Shown: one piece after another, positions 24,949 through 35,700 of the stretch
Layout: each line of letters opens with the position of its first letter
How positions within the stretch are numbered: the stretch's first letter is position 1
Origin: Asterochloris sp. CNOR1
Taxonomy: Eukaryota > Chlorophyta > Trebouxiophyceae > Trebouxiales > Trebouxiaceae
Length of the DNA stretch: 64,000 nucleotides
Direction: 5' to 3'
Assembly (NCBI GenBank): GCA_963969365.1
Contig: OZ017762.1
Coordinates: forward strand, 1,116,001 to 1,180,000
Made by a program: the position numbers and the translations under genes
Notes under the pieces: model-generated
Database searches by the model: none
What the model saw: only the letters and a program-made list of their open reading frames with translations
What the model was told of the DNA's origin: nothing

Positions 24949-25690
24949 TCAGTCAGTTCTGGCAGCAAAGGCAGGCATCCTCAGGCTGGTGTGGCACAGT
25001 CCAAGGACAGAACCCACCCTGATGCTGGAGAAAGAGCTCCCTTTGTACCGTTCTGACCAGGCCATGCCAGCCGTCAGCAGTCCAAACAACACAAGGACAC
25101 CTGCTGGCCAGGATGCCAATCTACCTTGGCCATGCAGGTGTCTGAGGAGGCAAACGCATCCTGAGGACTGCAGTGCTTGAACAAGACAGAAGACCTGGAG
25201 TGCATCTGCATGCAAGTGCTTGTCAAAGAGCATGGGTGCCACGTGAGCATGTGGCCAGTTGCTGTGCAACCTGTGCCCACCATGGGTGCCAGCCGCATCT
25301 TGCAGCAGGGGTCTGACAGGTTTGTACCACAGTGCAGGGCAGCTACAGGTGTAATGAAGGGTTTTTTCTGAGGTGCATGCTCACCTGGCTGAACACGAAA
25401 TGCAGATTGCACAGGAAGGAGAGGCGATCAGCTCTTTCACCAACACATGATTTCTGCGGTCAGGGAATTGCTGCAGGCATGCCACCAGCAGAGCAAGGTG
25501 AAGGAACATGTAGGTTGCCGTGGCCACCCACTTGCCCCCCAGCCCCAGCGTGCGCTCTGTGAGGGACACCAGGGACACACCCCCGGCTCCCAGGGAGCAC
25601 ATGGAGTTGAGGCCACCCCTGCGATGAGCAGGCCGCTGACAACAGAGTACAGTTGGCCGGCTGTGAGGGCGGCCTGCCTGCATGGAAACA
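24949..25690 (-). pseudogene. Aromatic amino-acid (Tyr/Trp) permease relic
   Basis: On the minus strand the segment read from 25690 gives LYSVVSGLLIAGV. One base out of frame comes NSMCSLGAGGVSLV, then SLTERTLGLGG and YMFLHLALLVA. This matches the TM2-TM3 region of tryptophan/tyrosine permeases of the HAAP family, where a 'GLLIAEVNLNTMCELGSGGVSLV'-like run is continuous. The two halves need a one-base shift near 25608-25616. A later segment (about 25112-25033) gives VLVLFGLLTAGMAWSERY, like the final helix of the family. Only about 380 bp separate the blocks, too little for the missing helices (about 170 residues). I therefore read this as a frameshifted, internally deleted relic. A sequencing error could explain the shift but not the missing middle. 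Confidence 0.62.
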
Positions 25691-26847
25691 AACTGGTAGT
25701 CTGACCATGAAAGTTGAGAGTATGGGGCTAGCTCTCAGAGCAGCCTGCATCCTGTGCAGCATTGGCAGTGGCGGTGATGGCAGGTAGCAGCAGCAGAGGT
25801 GCAGGCTTCTGCTGTCAGGGGGCGGTGGATCAACAGTTGGGTATAGGTCAGCAGGGGTGGGCATGAGGCATACTGCCTGCACGGGACAGATTGTGTTGAA
25901 CAGGCATTGACATCAGAGTAGAGGTGGCTGGCTGTAAGCTGAGGACTGGAGACAGGAACCCTGCTGCCTGCAGGCGCATCAGCAGGAGAAAGCAGGCTGG
26001 GGGCCACCAATCCGAGCAGCAGTGGGGAACAGGAACCCTGCAAGAAGACATTGCTGCTGCAGCTTTTGCGAATGCAATGCAGGTGCCATGTCTTCTGTGA
26101 GGAGGCGTGTCCCACTGAGCCTGCGCGCAAGATCTGGCAACTATATAAGTCTGTCTGCGCATCAAATGCTGACTAGATCCTCGCTGCACACATTGGCAGC
26201 ACAGGGAGGGCTGCATAGCCGATAGCACTGCTACGCCAATGCTGTACAGCTCTCCAGAGAGAGTCCAGATTGACTAGCACAATTGACCCAAGAGACTCAA
26301 TAAAGCGCCAGTAATGTTCAGCATGCTGCCGCCGCTGCACTGCACGTAGGCAGGTAAAGATGAGCAAGGGCACATGGCCCCACGCAGCCTTGAAACTGTC
26401 CATGGCAGTCATCAGCCTAGCCGCTCATCCTTGTTGCCGAAGGCAGCCCTAGGATGCCGGCACCCACTGTGGTACCTGTCATTTTGCTGATCATGCACAT
26501 CTCCACCATTGCACCTGCAACCAGCGCTGCTGCCTCAATGACGCTGGCAGGCTGGTGCCACATCTTGGCATGTACATGAGAGAACACCTGACATCCTTGC
26601 CAGGCTGCTGTGGTGTGTCCTTGGGTGCTTTATGCGGCCCAGCATGGATACATGAGAACCTACTGCCAGGTCTGCATTGCCTGGCATGCAGGGTGGTCTT
26701 CCTTCGGGCAGCATGTGGCTTGAGTCCGGCCGGTGAGAAGCACTATTTTGAGCATCCGCTGCAGCCTCTGCGTTGTTCAGCATTGACTGCCAGCGTATAT
26801 AGAGCGTTAAACGATGCTCTTGAGCTTATCCGCCCGCAGCTGGCACT
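25691..26847. other. Intergenic region upstream of the CD36-family gene
   Basis: I cannot support an intact gene here. The minus strand at about 26050-25930 gives a weak SPADAPAGS-like piece that could be a decayed TM1 of the permease relic. The minus strand from 26412 is open for 79 codons (starts MTAMDSFKAAWGHVPLL) with no recognised domain. The promoter of the CD36-family gene should lie in the last few hundred bases; no clear TATA box stands out. Confidence 0.4.
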
Positions 26848-29800
26848 GTGGAAGCTGCCGACCTAGCATTCGGCGAGCGGCCTGTCGCTGTTAGGGCTGC
26901 AATGAAGGTGGTGTTGCCTGTGGGACTGGTGACCGCCTGCATCTCGATAGGTCTGCTGCTGACAGCCCTTCTGGTACCAAGGAAGATCAATCAAGTCGTG
27001 GAAACTGGTCTAAGGGAGCAGACGATCTGGAAGGCAGACTCCCCTGCTGATGTGCACGAGCACTACCTGAGGAACGACCGCCCAGGAGACCCACCGTTGT
27101 GAGTAGCTAAGATGATGTTCCTGCTGCAGCACGAAGTGCTCCCCAAGAGTGCTCTGTCAATCATCAATCAAGTGTCAGACAGCATCTTACAGTGCCTGCG
27201 CTGGCTTTGCCAGCTGGGTTACGCAGTGCGCCCACAGGACGGCGCATAGACGTAGACTAATAATGATCCTGCAAAACAGGCGGCAGCCCAAGAGCTTGCA
27301 GCATGCTGCTGGGAGGCGATGGTCAGCAATGTGCATGTTGTGCGCTGATGTCCTGCCTCCTGAGTCATTGCCAGGCCAACACTTTCACTGGCTCACAGTG
27401 ACCATCTTCGCATGTCCAACAGGAGGCTTCGTATGGCTGAAACCCCTACTATAATCTGCTGGCAGATATCCCACCCAGACCTATAAGACAAGCGCTCCCT
27501 CTGATGATGCGGAATGTTGGCCTGCAGGCCATTATGCCAGGGGTCAGCATCGGTCCATATCTGTTTCCAATGCGCATGCCTCATACACTGCTCCAGACTT
27601 CGTTGCCTCTGCTGCAGATATGTGCACTTTTACGTCTTCAACATCACCAATGTGGAAGAGGTGCAGGCTGGTGCCAAGCCTGCACTGCAGCAGCTGGGGC
27701 CCTACACGTACACAAAGCACAGCAGGAAGCTGGACGCCCGCTTTGACGTGGCGGGCCGGGTGCACTTCAAGCCCTACACCTTCTATACGGTGAGTCCTGC
27801 AACACGTCAAACCCTGCAGGGCTGGATCGCTGCCCTGAGCAGCAGCTCAGGTCTAGTATGCTTTTATGTTGAAGGGCTGATGTATTGCTTGGCCAGGCCA
27901 GGTGTACCTGATGTGTTGCGTGATTGCGTCCTTTCATGTATGGCATTGGTGAGTCCAACAGTATGGTGATGGCTTGGCTTGACCAGCCACACTGCAAGAG
28001 CTGCGTAAACTAATGTTGGCAATGGTTCAATGCCTGCTGTCACTCCTATTTCTGGGCTCTCACAGCAGCATGCCATACCCACTGCACCTTGCATCCTTTT
28101 GGCATGCCCAAGGTCCCCAATCTCGACGTTCCCTGCAGGGCCCTGTGCATGACCTATCCAGGCTGGCCTCAGCAATATGTTACAACTCACCTGCATCCTG
28201 AATGCAGGCTGCTGCACCACACCCTATGGCCACAGGCCCCTTTGACTGCCCCGCAAGATTCAGTGGATGACCCGATGAACAGCACGTGTCAGAGCGCAGA
28301 GTGTTGCGCACCCCTTGCTGCACAGCTCAGTTCCCTGTACCTTTGCATGCAGGGCCCTGTGCACGAGCTGACCATTGGCAGTCTGGCAGACGTGGTGTAC
28401 ACTGCCAACATTCCCCTTCTGGGAATTTTGGCCAACGCAGACCCCCGAGGTGACCACCACTTCCTGCAGACTGCCATCAAGGCCGCCACAGAGGTGCTGG
28501 ACAGGAATGACACCACAGGCTTGTTCATGCGGCGCACTGTGGAGGTGAGAAACCCTCAGGGTTGCAAGAGGCATGGGGACTGTCTGCACCACACAGGGGT
28601 GAGGGCACCAGATCCATCACAAAGGGTGAAGGCAGCATACTAAGAGAAGTGTCTGCCAGTAAGGAGTTTGGCAGGAACAGCAACAGCGCCCTCTTCAAGA
28701 GGCGCAATGTTGAGGTGAGGAGCCCTCAGGGTTGCCCGTGTTGCAGGGGTGGTAGCTGTGACAGGCGAGTATCTGCATCACTGGGGCGAGGGTACCAGGA
28801 GGAATGTGTGCGGGGAGAGGCTAAAGGTAGGAAGAAACCCACTGGGCTGTTCATACGGCAGCCTGTCAGGATGGGCACTGTCAGCTTTGCTAGGGAGGGT
28901 ACATGTTGGGGTGGGCGCAGCCTGCATGAGGTCAATGCACTGTGCAGGGAATGGGCTTTCTTGAAGAGGCATACACGCTCTGCTTGCTGGATGCAGTGCC
29001 TGCCTTCACACCATCAGGCCCACATCGACCATTGCTGGCTTTGAAGTCCACCAGCAAAGACGTCTTGGTGCTGCAGGAGTTGCTGTGGGGCTATGAGGAC
29101 CCCCTGCTGGCCAAGCTGTCCTGGGTCAAGCCCAACCTCCCGACAAGCTTCCGCCTCATACAGAATGCCACCTCAGCTGCAGAGGCGCTGGAGGGCACCA
29201 GCACAGTGATAAACACAGGTGACAGCTGTGTGCAGCTTGTGTAGCCCAGCTGTTGCAGGCACCGGCCAAGACATTGGCAGGTGCCAGCGCCTAAGGGACG
29301 GCGGCAGGCAGGCTGGCGTCAGGAGGCAGGTCCCCTGGGCATGCCCCTTGGCAGAGCTGAGCCTGCGACCAAGCTGGGTGCTACCTGCCTGTGACTGCAG
29401 TGTTCATCGGCGTCCTGCAGCCACCAGGGAACCAGAGTCGTCACACCACACTGCCCCTGGCCTTGTGCACTCTGTCCTCCCTGCGTCAGCCAGCCACTTC
29501 TATTGCAGCACAAAGCCCTTTACTGCGGCCCCATGTTGCACAGGCAGCGCCAGCATCAGTGCAGCCCTGGACACCGTGGCTGAGTGGCATCTCACCAGCA
29601 CAACATGGCACACACAGCATTGAGGACCGGTCCCTGTCCTGCCCTGTGCAGGCAGCGCCAACATCAGTGCGGTCATGGACACAGAGGTCTGGCACAATCT
29701 GACGGTGATCACCAGTTGGCGTCCGCCCTTTGTGGAGGCGGTCAGGGGCACCGATGCAACTCAGTTCCGGCCAGGGCTGGGTGCAGGAGACCGGGTGCAG

Positions 29801-32360
29801 GTCTGGGCAGGTGAGGGGCTGATGCCAGGGCGTGTGCATCTGAATCGACAGCAGGTAGCGGGGAACACTGTTACCAGCCATGTGCTGGGGTTGGGGACCC
29901 AGTGCAAGAGTCGACAGGTGAGGCTTGCTGCTCAGCTGTGTGCCCCTCCAGTCTGATTTGGCACACATCCGTCTCTAAGGCTCACTTCTTGCATCTGCTG
30001 CGCATCACCTCGCGGCAGGCTGTGGGAGGCACTCACACCAAATTCAGGCCTAGCTGTGGGTATCAGGGCGCAGGTCTGGGCAGGGACGATGAGATGGCCA
30101 CACATTGCATCTTAGTCTCCCTCTTTCCCTGCTGCAGAGGATTTGTACAGATCAGTCACCTTTGTCGTGAACGAGACCACAACAGACCTGAATGGCGTCA
30201 AGCTGCAGCGCCTGATGCCAGACCCTGCCAATGGCAACCCGGACGCCAATTACTTCCAGAGGATCCAGGGACTCATGAACATCACCAGCCCCACTGCTGG
30301 AGGCAAGGAGGCATCCCTTCTGCATGCTCAGGGAGTGCCTGCCAGCAACTGTAGGGCTGCGGCGGCAACACAGGCCGCAGATCCCAAAGCCATGCTCACT
30401 CAGCAGGTTCTGGTGATGCAGCAGAGGGTCGGGGCGCTATCTGTGCCTGTGCAAGGACTCATAAATCACACCAGCGCCACAACTGCAGACCAGCATCCTC
30501 ATCTGGGTTGTGGCATCAGCTGGGCTTGTGCAGGCAAGGCCTTCTTGGCAAGCAGCTTTGGTGCTGATCTGCAAAAGCCTGCTGCAGCTGCACTGTTGGG
30601 TGTGAGCTGGCTTTAGCTCTCAGCCACGAATCATTGGGGAGCATGTTAAGTGAGACATGCTGCACAGGGCTGCGCTCATGTTGGACACACCTCATATCTC
30701 GAGGCTTATGCAAAGGTCATGCACAGAAAGGCATCAGCAAAGCCATTGTGCACCTTCTGTTGTTATACCAGACACTGCATCCAGTTGGAGATTTGCAGGC
30801 ACTTCATAGCTCAGATTAGCACTCTGACTGTGCCCTGCGGGCCTTGAGGAGGGGCAGGGTGGTATTGTTCTGGCCATGTCCCACTTCCTGTACCACTTGT
30901 GTGACCTGAGTTGACTCCAGGCCCTCACAACACTTCGTACGTGGTGCGCTGCAGGCCCTGGCGGGAGGGGAGGCCAGCAGGGCCCCCACCTGTTCCTGTC
31001 TCAGGCGCACTTCTGTGGGGCAGACTCCCAACTGGCAGAAAACGTGAGCGGCCTGAGCTGCAACATCAGCAAGCATGTGACCTACCTGGATGTGGAACCT
31101 CTTTCAGGTAAGACAGCCTTTGTGAGCCTAAACACGAGGCTGGGCAGTGAAGTATCAAGGTCACTTGGCTGGCCTGCGAGCCCCTCTCAGGAGGCAGCCT
31201 TCCTAGTTTGTGCTTGGCTTGGTCAGTATGCCTCCCCTGAGGTGCCTCCCTTTTGTCCAGCAGTGCGACCCTCCTCTGAAGAAGCAGCCTGATTGGAGCC
31301 TGTCCGTATGGCAAGCAGTGTCTGCCTTGCTGGGCATCAGCCCTGTAGAGCCTCAAGCGGCCACATTTGCCTGTTTGCATTGCTCACGAGGCTTGCCCTT
31401 GTCCAGCAGCAGCCATGCAAATGCTGCTGTCTGGCCTGCCGTGCTGCACCTTGTCTTGGTGGACTGCCTGCAGGCATCACCTTCAGGGCTGCCAAGAGGC
31501 TGATGCTGTCCACAGAGTGAGCCTCTTCTGTTGTCAGCACCCTGTGTTGTCATACTCAATCCAGTTATTGTTTCGACTGCCTGGGCGTGGCATCTGGATT
31601 CAGCTGTCCACGGAGTGAGCCCCTTGTGCTCTGTTGTCAGCATCATGTGCAGTGATGCTTGGCCCAGCCACTGAGTCATTTGCTTGCGCCTGGCACCCTG
31701 CCGCATTATAGCCTGCAAGCTGCCGGCCCCCTGCAGCAGTTCGTGCTGCAGGTTCTCAAGTATGTGGAGTGTAATTGAGCCAAGCGTGGTAGACACAGTT
31801 TTGCCAGTTTTCTGGGTCGATGAGTCATCTGAGGCCACAGAGACACAGTGCAATCAGTTTGTCAGCAAGGTGGGCTGACCCCTGTGCTGTCGATGACCAG
31901 ATATCTTGCTCCATTGCTTTGGCTTTGCATTGGGCTGATGAGATGCGATGACTTGCAGGTGTATGGCGCAAGGCTCACTAGCAGGCTGGTGCATGGCATA
32001 TGCCTGGCAGTGGCCATCTTGATGGGATGCATAGCATTCATCTGCTTGACCGAGCCTTTCTGGAACGACAGTGGTGACACCAAATCAGATGTGGAAGAGC
32101 CGCTGCTGGCAGGGCAGCCTCAGGCAGCCTCAGAAGCACCTGCCACTGCAGCCGCTGAGCCAGCAGCGTCTGCAGGAACACCAGCTGCAGATGAGGCTGC
32201 TGCATCTGCTGCAGCGCCGTCTGCAGACGAGGCTGCCACATCTGCTGCAGCGCAGTCTGCTAATGGAGCACAGCCCTCCAGTGCTTCAAGAACACCTGGT
32301 GGCGGCAAAGAAGCTGCCAAGTCTGCCCAGAGTGGGCCTGTGGGATCACATCCAGTCTAG
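26848..32360 (+). CDS. CD36/LIMP-2 family scavenger-receptor-like membrane protein
   Basis: Ten exons: 26848-27098, 27618-27789, 28353-28544, 29077-29218, 29652-29810, 30138-30302, 30955-31107, 31474-31516, 31752-31869, 31959-32360. They give 1797 nt and 598 aa, in phase. The topology is that of CD36: a short N-tail, a membrane helix (about residues 21-43), a large ectodomain, a second helix (about 475-493) and a cytosolic tail. Family signatures are [57 protein letters not shown] and [11 protein letters not shown]. Asn-X-Ser/Thr sites are frequent in the ectodomain. The family binds lipids or lipoproteins, or sorts lysosomal enzymes; the ligand here is unknown. The ~95-residue tail is Ala/Ser-rich with repeated ADEAA and SAAA units, which is unusual. 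Met26902 is an alternative start. Exon 6 ends in a GC donor (GAG|GCAAGG at 30303). Confidence 0.9.
28129..28386 (+). repeat. Echo of CD36 exon-3 start
   Basis: The acceptor and exon start at 28343-28386 (gcagggccctgtgcacgagctg..) are preceded by a copy at 28129-28168 (gcagggccctgtgcatgacct..), about 214 bp upstream in the intron. The decoy acceptor is intact. Confidence 0.55.
28502..28875 (+). repeat. Three copies of CD36 exon-3 end and donor
   Basis: Bases 28502-28565 (exon end, donor and 20 bases of intron) match 28672-28735 at an offset of exactly 170 bp over 64 bp, including aggcgcaNtgt.gaggtgag and ccctcagggttgc. A third, weaker copy lies at 28840-28875 (gggctgttcatacggcagcctgt). The second copy keeps an open frame and a consensus donor. 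Confidence 0.8.
29538..29719 (+). repeat. Echo of CD36 exon-5 start
   Basis: The acceptor plus first ~70 bases of exon 5 (29646-29719) have an upstream copy at 29538-29608, offset about 109 bp. Both start with caggcagcgccaNcatcagtgc and continue with related sequence to aacatgg/ccagttgg. The copy retains a CAG acceptor. Confidence 0.75.
29753..30100 (+). repeat. Echo of CD36 exon-5 end
   Basis: The 3' part of exon 5 (29740-29815) recurs at about 30015-30100 in the intron, offset about 284 bp. It shares caggtctgggcagg and a preceding ttc(c/a)ggcc..gctg(g)gt block. The donor GT is replaced by gg in the copy. Confidence 0.6.
31505..31649 (+). repeat. Echo of CD36 exon-8 end and intron start
   Basis: gctgtccacagagtgagcc plus 25 bases of intron (31505-31546) recurs at 31603-31649 (gctgtccacggagtgagcc, then ctctgttgtcagca). 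The copied unit therefore spans the splice junction. Confidence 0.72.
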
Positions 32361-32748
32361 ACTTTGCTTTGATCTTTGACTGACAACAGTACTGATTTCA
32401 TGTCATGAATTGGTCAATGAACTGTCTTCTGATTTTGGTCTCAATGCATGCCTTGCTGACATGAAATAGCTGATAAAATGCATGCTTCCAGGCACGGGCC
32501 GGCGGCTCTTGAAAGGATGGGATGCACTGGCACATTTGATTCGAATTTGCTAGAGTGACATTTGGTCTCAGGCTTGCCACCAGGTGCCGTTCGACAATGA
32601 GCTACATATATGTCCGCTTGCACAGCAGCTGGGAGGCACTGAAAGTGGCACAGGGGATGTCAAACACCCCTGCCCCTGGTGTGGGGTTGCTGTTTCAATC
32701 TAGCAGGCGTCCAGGTGCTCTCATCAAGCGACAGGCTCAAATGCACCT
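32361..32748. other. Convergent intergenic region
   Basis: 388 bp separate the stop codons of the CD36-family gene (+) and the TPR-J gene (-). It holds the two 3' UTRs. I see no gene and no TGTAA signal on either strand. Confidence 0.4.
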
Positions 32749-35700
32749 TCAATAGCTGCAGTAGTCCTCGTCATCCTCCCCCCAGGCGCGTCGGCTGTAG
32801 GTGCTGCCCGCATAATAGCTGGAGTAGCCCCTGCAGGCAGGGGTAGATAGCAGCTGTAAGGCAACACGAAGGGAAGGTCGGGAGCCCTAGCTGTGAGGTG
32901 TTAGTGTGGTGATAGCTTCAGAATTGCTGTGAAGTGCAAACTGCAAGGTGGCTCCCTTGTATTCAAGTAAGCCCCTGAAGGCTATGGGACATCCAGGTCC
33001 AAAAAAAATTTGGTGTGCCGCCTGATAATGGTGCAGTTCAGAGTGCAGTGAAGCCAGCTTGCATCCTGCACTAGGCAGCGCCTGCCAGTGACAGGCTGCT
33101 TGACAGTCAAGCGTCCTGTGGGGGTTTTGCAGCTCGCCCAGCAAGAGGGCACCAGCCCTGACTGTGCCCATGCATATGTCCATCAACGCGAGGCAGAGGC
33201 CAGGTGCCCAACATGTGCTTGGCCAACCAGCAGGTAGAGCACTGACATTGTCGACCGCACACACAGCCGGTTGGCTAGGGCCTGCCAGTGTCAAAGCACA
33301 ACGCCCATGCACAGCCCTTGCATCCACTGCAGGGGCTGTGCGCGCAGCGGCCTTACTTAGACTGCCTCTGGCTGTAGCAGAGCACAGGCATGGCCTGGGG
33401 ACTGGGCAAAGTAGGCAACATGTCTCAACACGACAAGAGTCAGGCCTCGCCCACGGACACAACTCAACTGTGACGCCCATGCAACGGCCCACTGTATGAG
33501 TTGCAATAAGGCCTGTAGGCTGGCCTGCTGGCACGGACACATGCTACAATGCAATGAATCGGTGGTGGGCATGTGTTCTACCTTTCTTGCTGAGCATGTG
33601 CAAATTCTAGGCTGCACACACCTGTGGTCAGGCCTGCCATTGCTGGCGCTGGAGCGCTGGTAGTGCCCATAAGTCTGCTGGTACCCGTTAAACCCCCCAA
33701 ACTTGGCCGGCCCCAAGTCGAACAGCTCCTCGTCAAAGGCCCGGCGCTTTATGGGGTCTGACAGCACCATCTGGGCCTCGCCAATGCAGGTGAACAGCCA
33801 GTGAGCTTCAGAACGCACCCGTGCCTGGATCTGCACAAGCAGGTCAAAGCAAGGCAGTGACGTGGGGTTGACACCCCTCTGGGCCGCACTGATGCCAGTG
33901 GACAGCAAGTGGGTCTGAGACGGCCTGTGTGTCTGGAGCTGCCAAGGCAGGACAGGACAGATAAGCCAGGCCGTCACATGCATGGAGATGAGGAGGCGAT
34001 GGGCCATGTTGCACACCTCTTGCAAGGGCAGGTCTGCATGCTCACTTGCTACTGTCCAGCGTGAGTTGACAACAGCAGGTTGACCCATGTACCAGGCTTT
34101 CAATGGCACACCAACTCTTGATGCCAGCTTTCTTTCCTTTGTCAAACTGGCACAAGAGCCTCCTCCAAAAGACAAGATGCTTGCCTGACAAGACAACTAC
34201 AGACATACTGATCTCATGTTGCTCACCTCGCTGGTGTCTGGCATGACTGTTCCTGAGTCCCCCAGGCTGGCAGCAAAGCGGCAATGCACCAGCGCCTTGT
34301 CGGGGTGGAAGCGCAGGGAGCTCTTCTTGTAGGCTTTCCGCACCTGCAGTCATGTCCTATAATTGGGCAGCATGCCGGCAGCTCGTCGCAGCTTGCATGC
34401 AGCCAAACTCAGCAAGAGGGCTTGCCGAGCTGCTCCCTTTGTATGGGCTTCAGACCCTCCATGGGGCGATTACATTGGCCTGTGCATGTTGTTAGGTGCA
34501 GCTCCGCCACATCCCCACAAGCAGAGACTCACTCAATGCAGCAAGATGGGCAAAGAGCTTAGCCCATACAATACAACTTGCATCGTGTGTGGTGCAAACC
34601 CTACCCAACCAGCAGGAAGCCACCTTTCCCCCTCATTGCTGCACGTGTTGCTGAGCACCTGAGCAGCACCCTTCCTGTCGCCCCAAGGGGACCATGGTGT
34701 TGCACAGGTGTGGTGCCCCACCAACTGCTTCACACGAGCCTGGGTGTTGATGTAATGTCATCATCTCTGTCATGCAGGTCTGCTCTAGCACCATCAGCCT
34801 GTGGTGGTGCATCTTTGCCAGGCTATGGGCGCCTCAGCTGCAGCTTCAGAAGGCGTTGATAGTGTACAGTTGGGCAGCCCCACACATGCTCCCACAAGAG
34901 GCTCTGCAACTCTGACTTGCTAGACAAGCTCCAAGCATGCCTAATTCAGCGCCATCCGCCTGTAGTGGCTCACCTTGTACCTTCAAGTGTACCTTGGCTT
35001 CGTTCCCAGCAGGCAGTTGTGTGGCAGCCCCACACATGGCCTCACAAGAGTCCCTGCAACCCTGGCCTGCAACGCAAGCTCACCTCCTCTGTTGTGCATC
35101 CCCGCTCCAGCCCCAACAGCTTGTAGTGGTGCAGCTTCTGCCCTCTGCGGGCTGCAGTTCGGGCCTCCTGCAGGCGTTGCTGAGCAGACTTCCTGGCAGA
35201 GCGCTGCTCAGCTGTCCGGCTGTTTTCTGGCAGGGCCTGAAGCAGGCTCTCCAGGGTGGCCACAGCTGCCTGGCTGCAGCGCACCTCCAGGAGCAGGGAT
35301 GCCAGCCGCGAGTGTGCCTGCAAGACATGAGGGGTACAAGCATGGATTCGACGCAGCGCACCTCCAGGAGCAGCGATGCCAACCATGAGTGCGCCCCCCA
35401 AGACACGAGGGGTGCGAACATGATTTGATGCCTTGCCTGGCTTCAGCGCACCATAGGCCGCAGGCAGAGTAGCCGCATGTGAGGTTGCAGGCCGTCTGAT
35501 CAGCACTCATCACCCATTCAAAGCTTGAGCATGTCCCTGCTTTGCCGAGGTATATTGAGCCTGCAATGTCACCCCTGCCAAGCATCACTCTGACATCGCA
35601 ACTTTTGTTAGAACAAGACTTCGATGAGCTCTGCATGGAGAGCTGAGCCCAGCACTGCAGAGAGGAGGCCTTATGCCAGCCCTTACGGCCAGCCCTGACC

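Noticed and set aside
28562-28735. Echo copies as regular, mutually exclusive exons
   Set aside because: Most copies in the window have shifted frames, stops or broken splice sites. Only the CD36 copy at 28672 stays open, and it is reported as a finding.
33357-34196. 279-codon minus-strand frame as a separate gene
   Set aside because: It contains the real J-domain exon 33830-33622 in frame but reads through introns on both sides.
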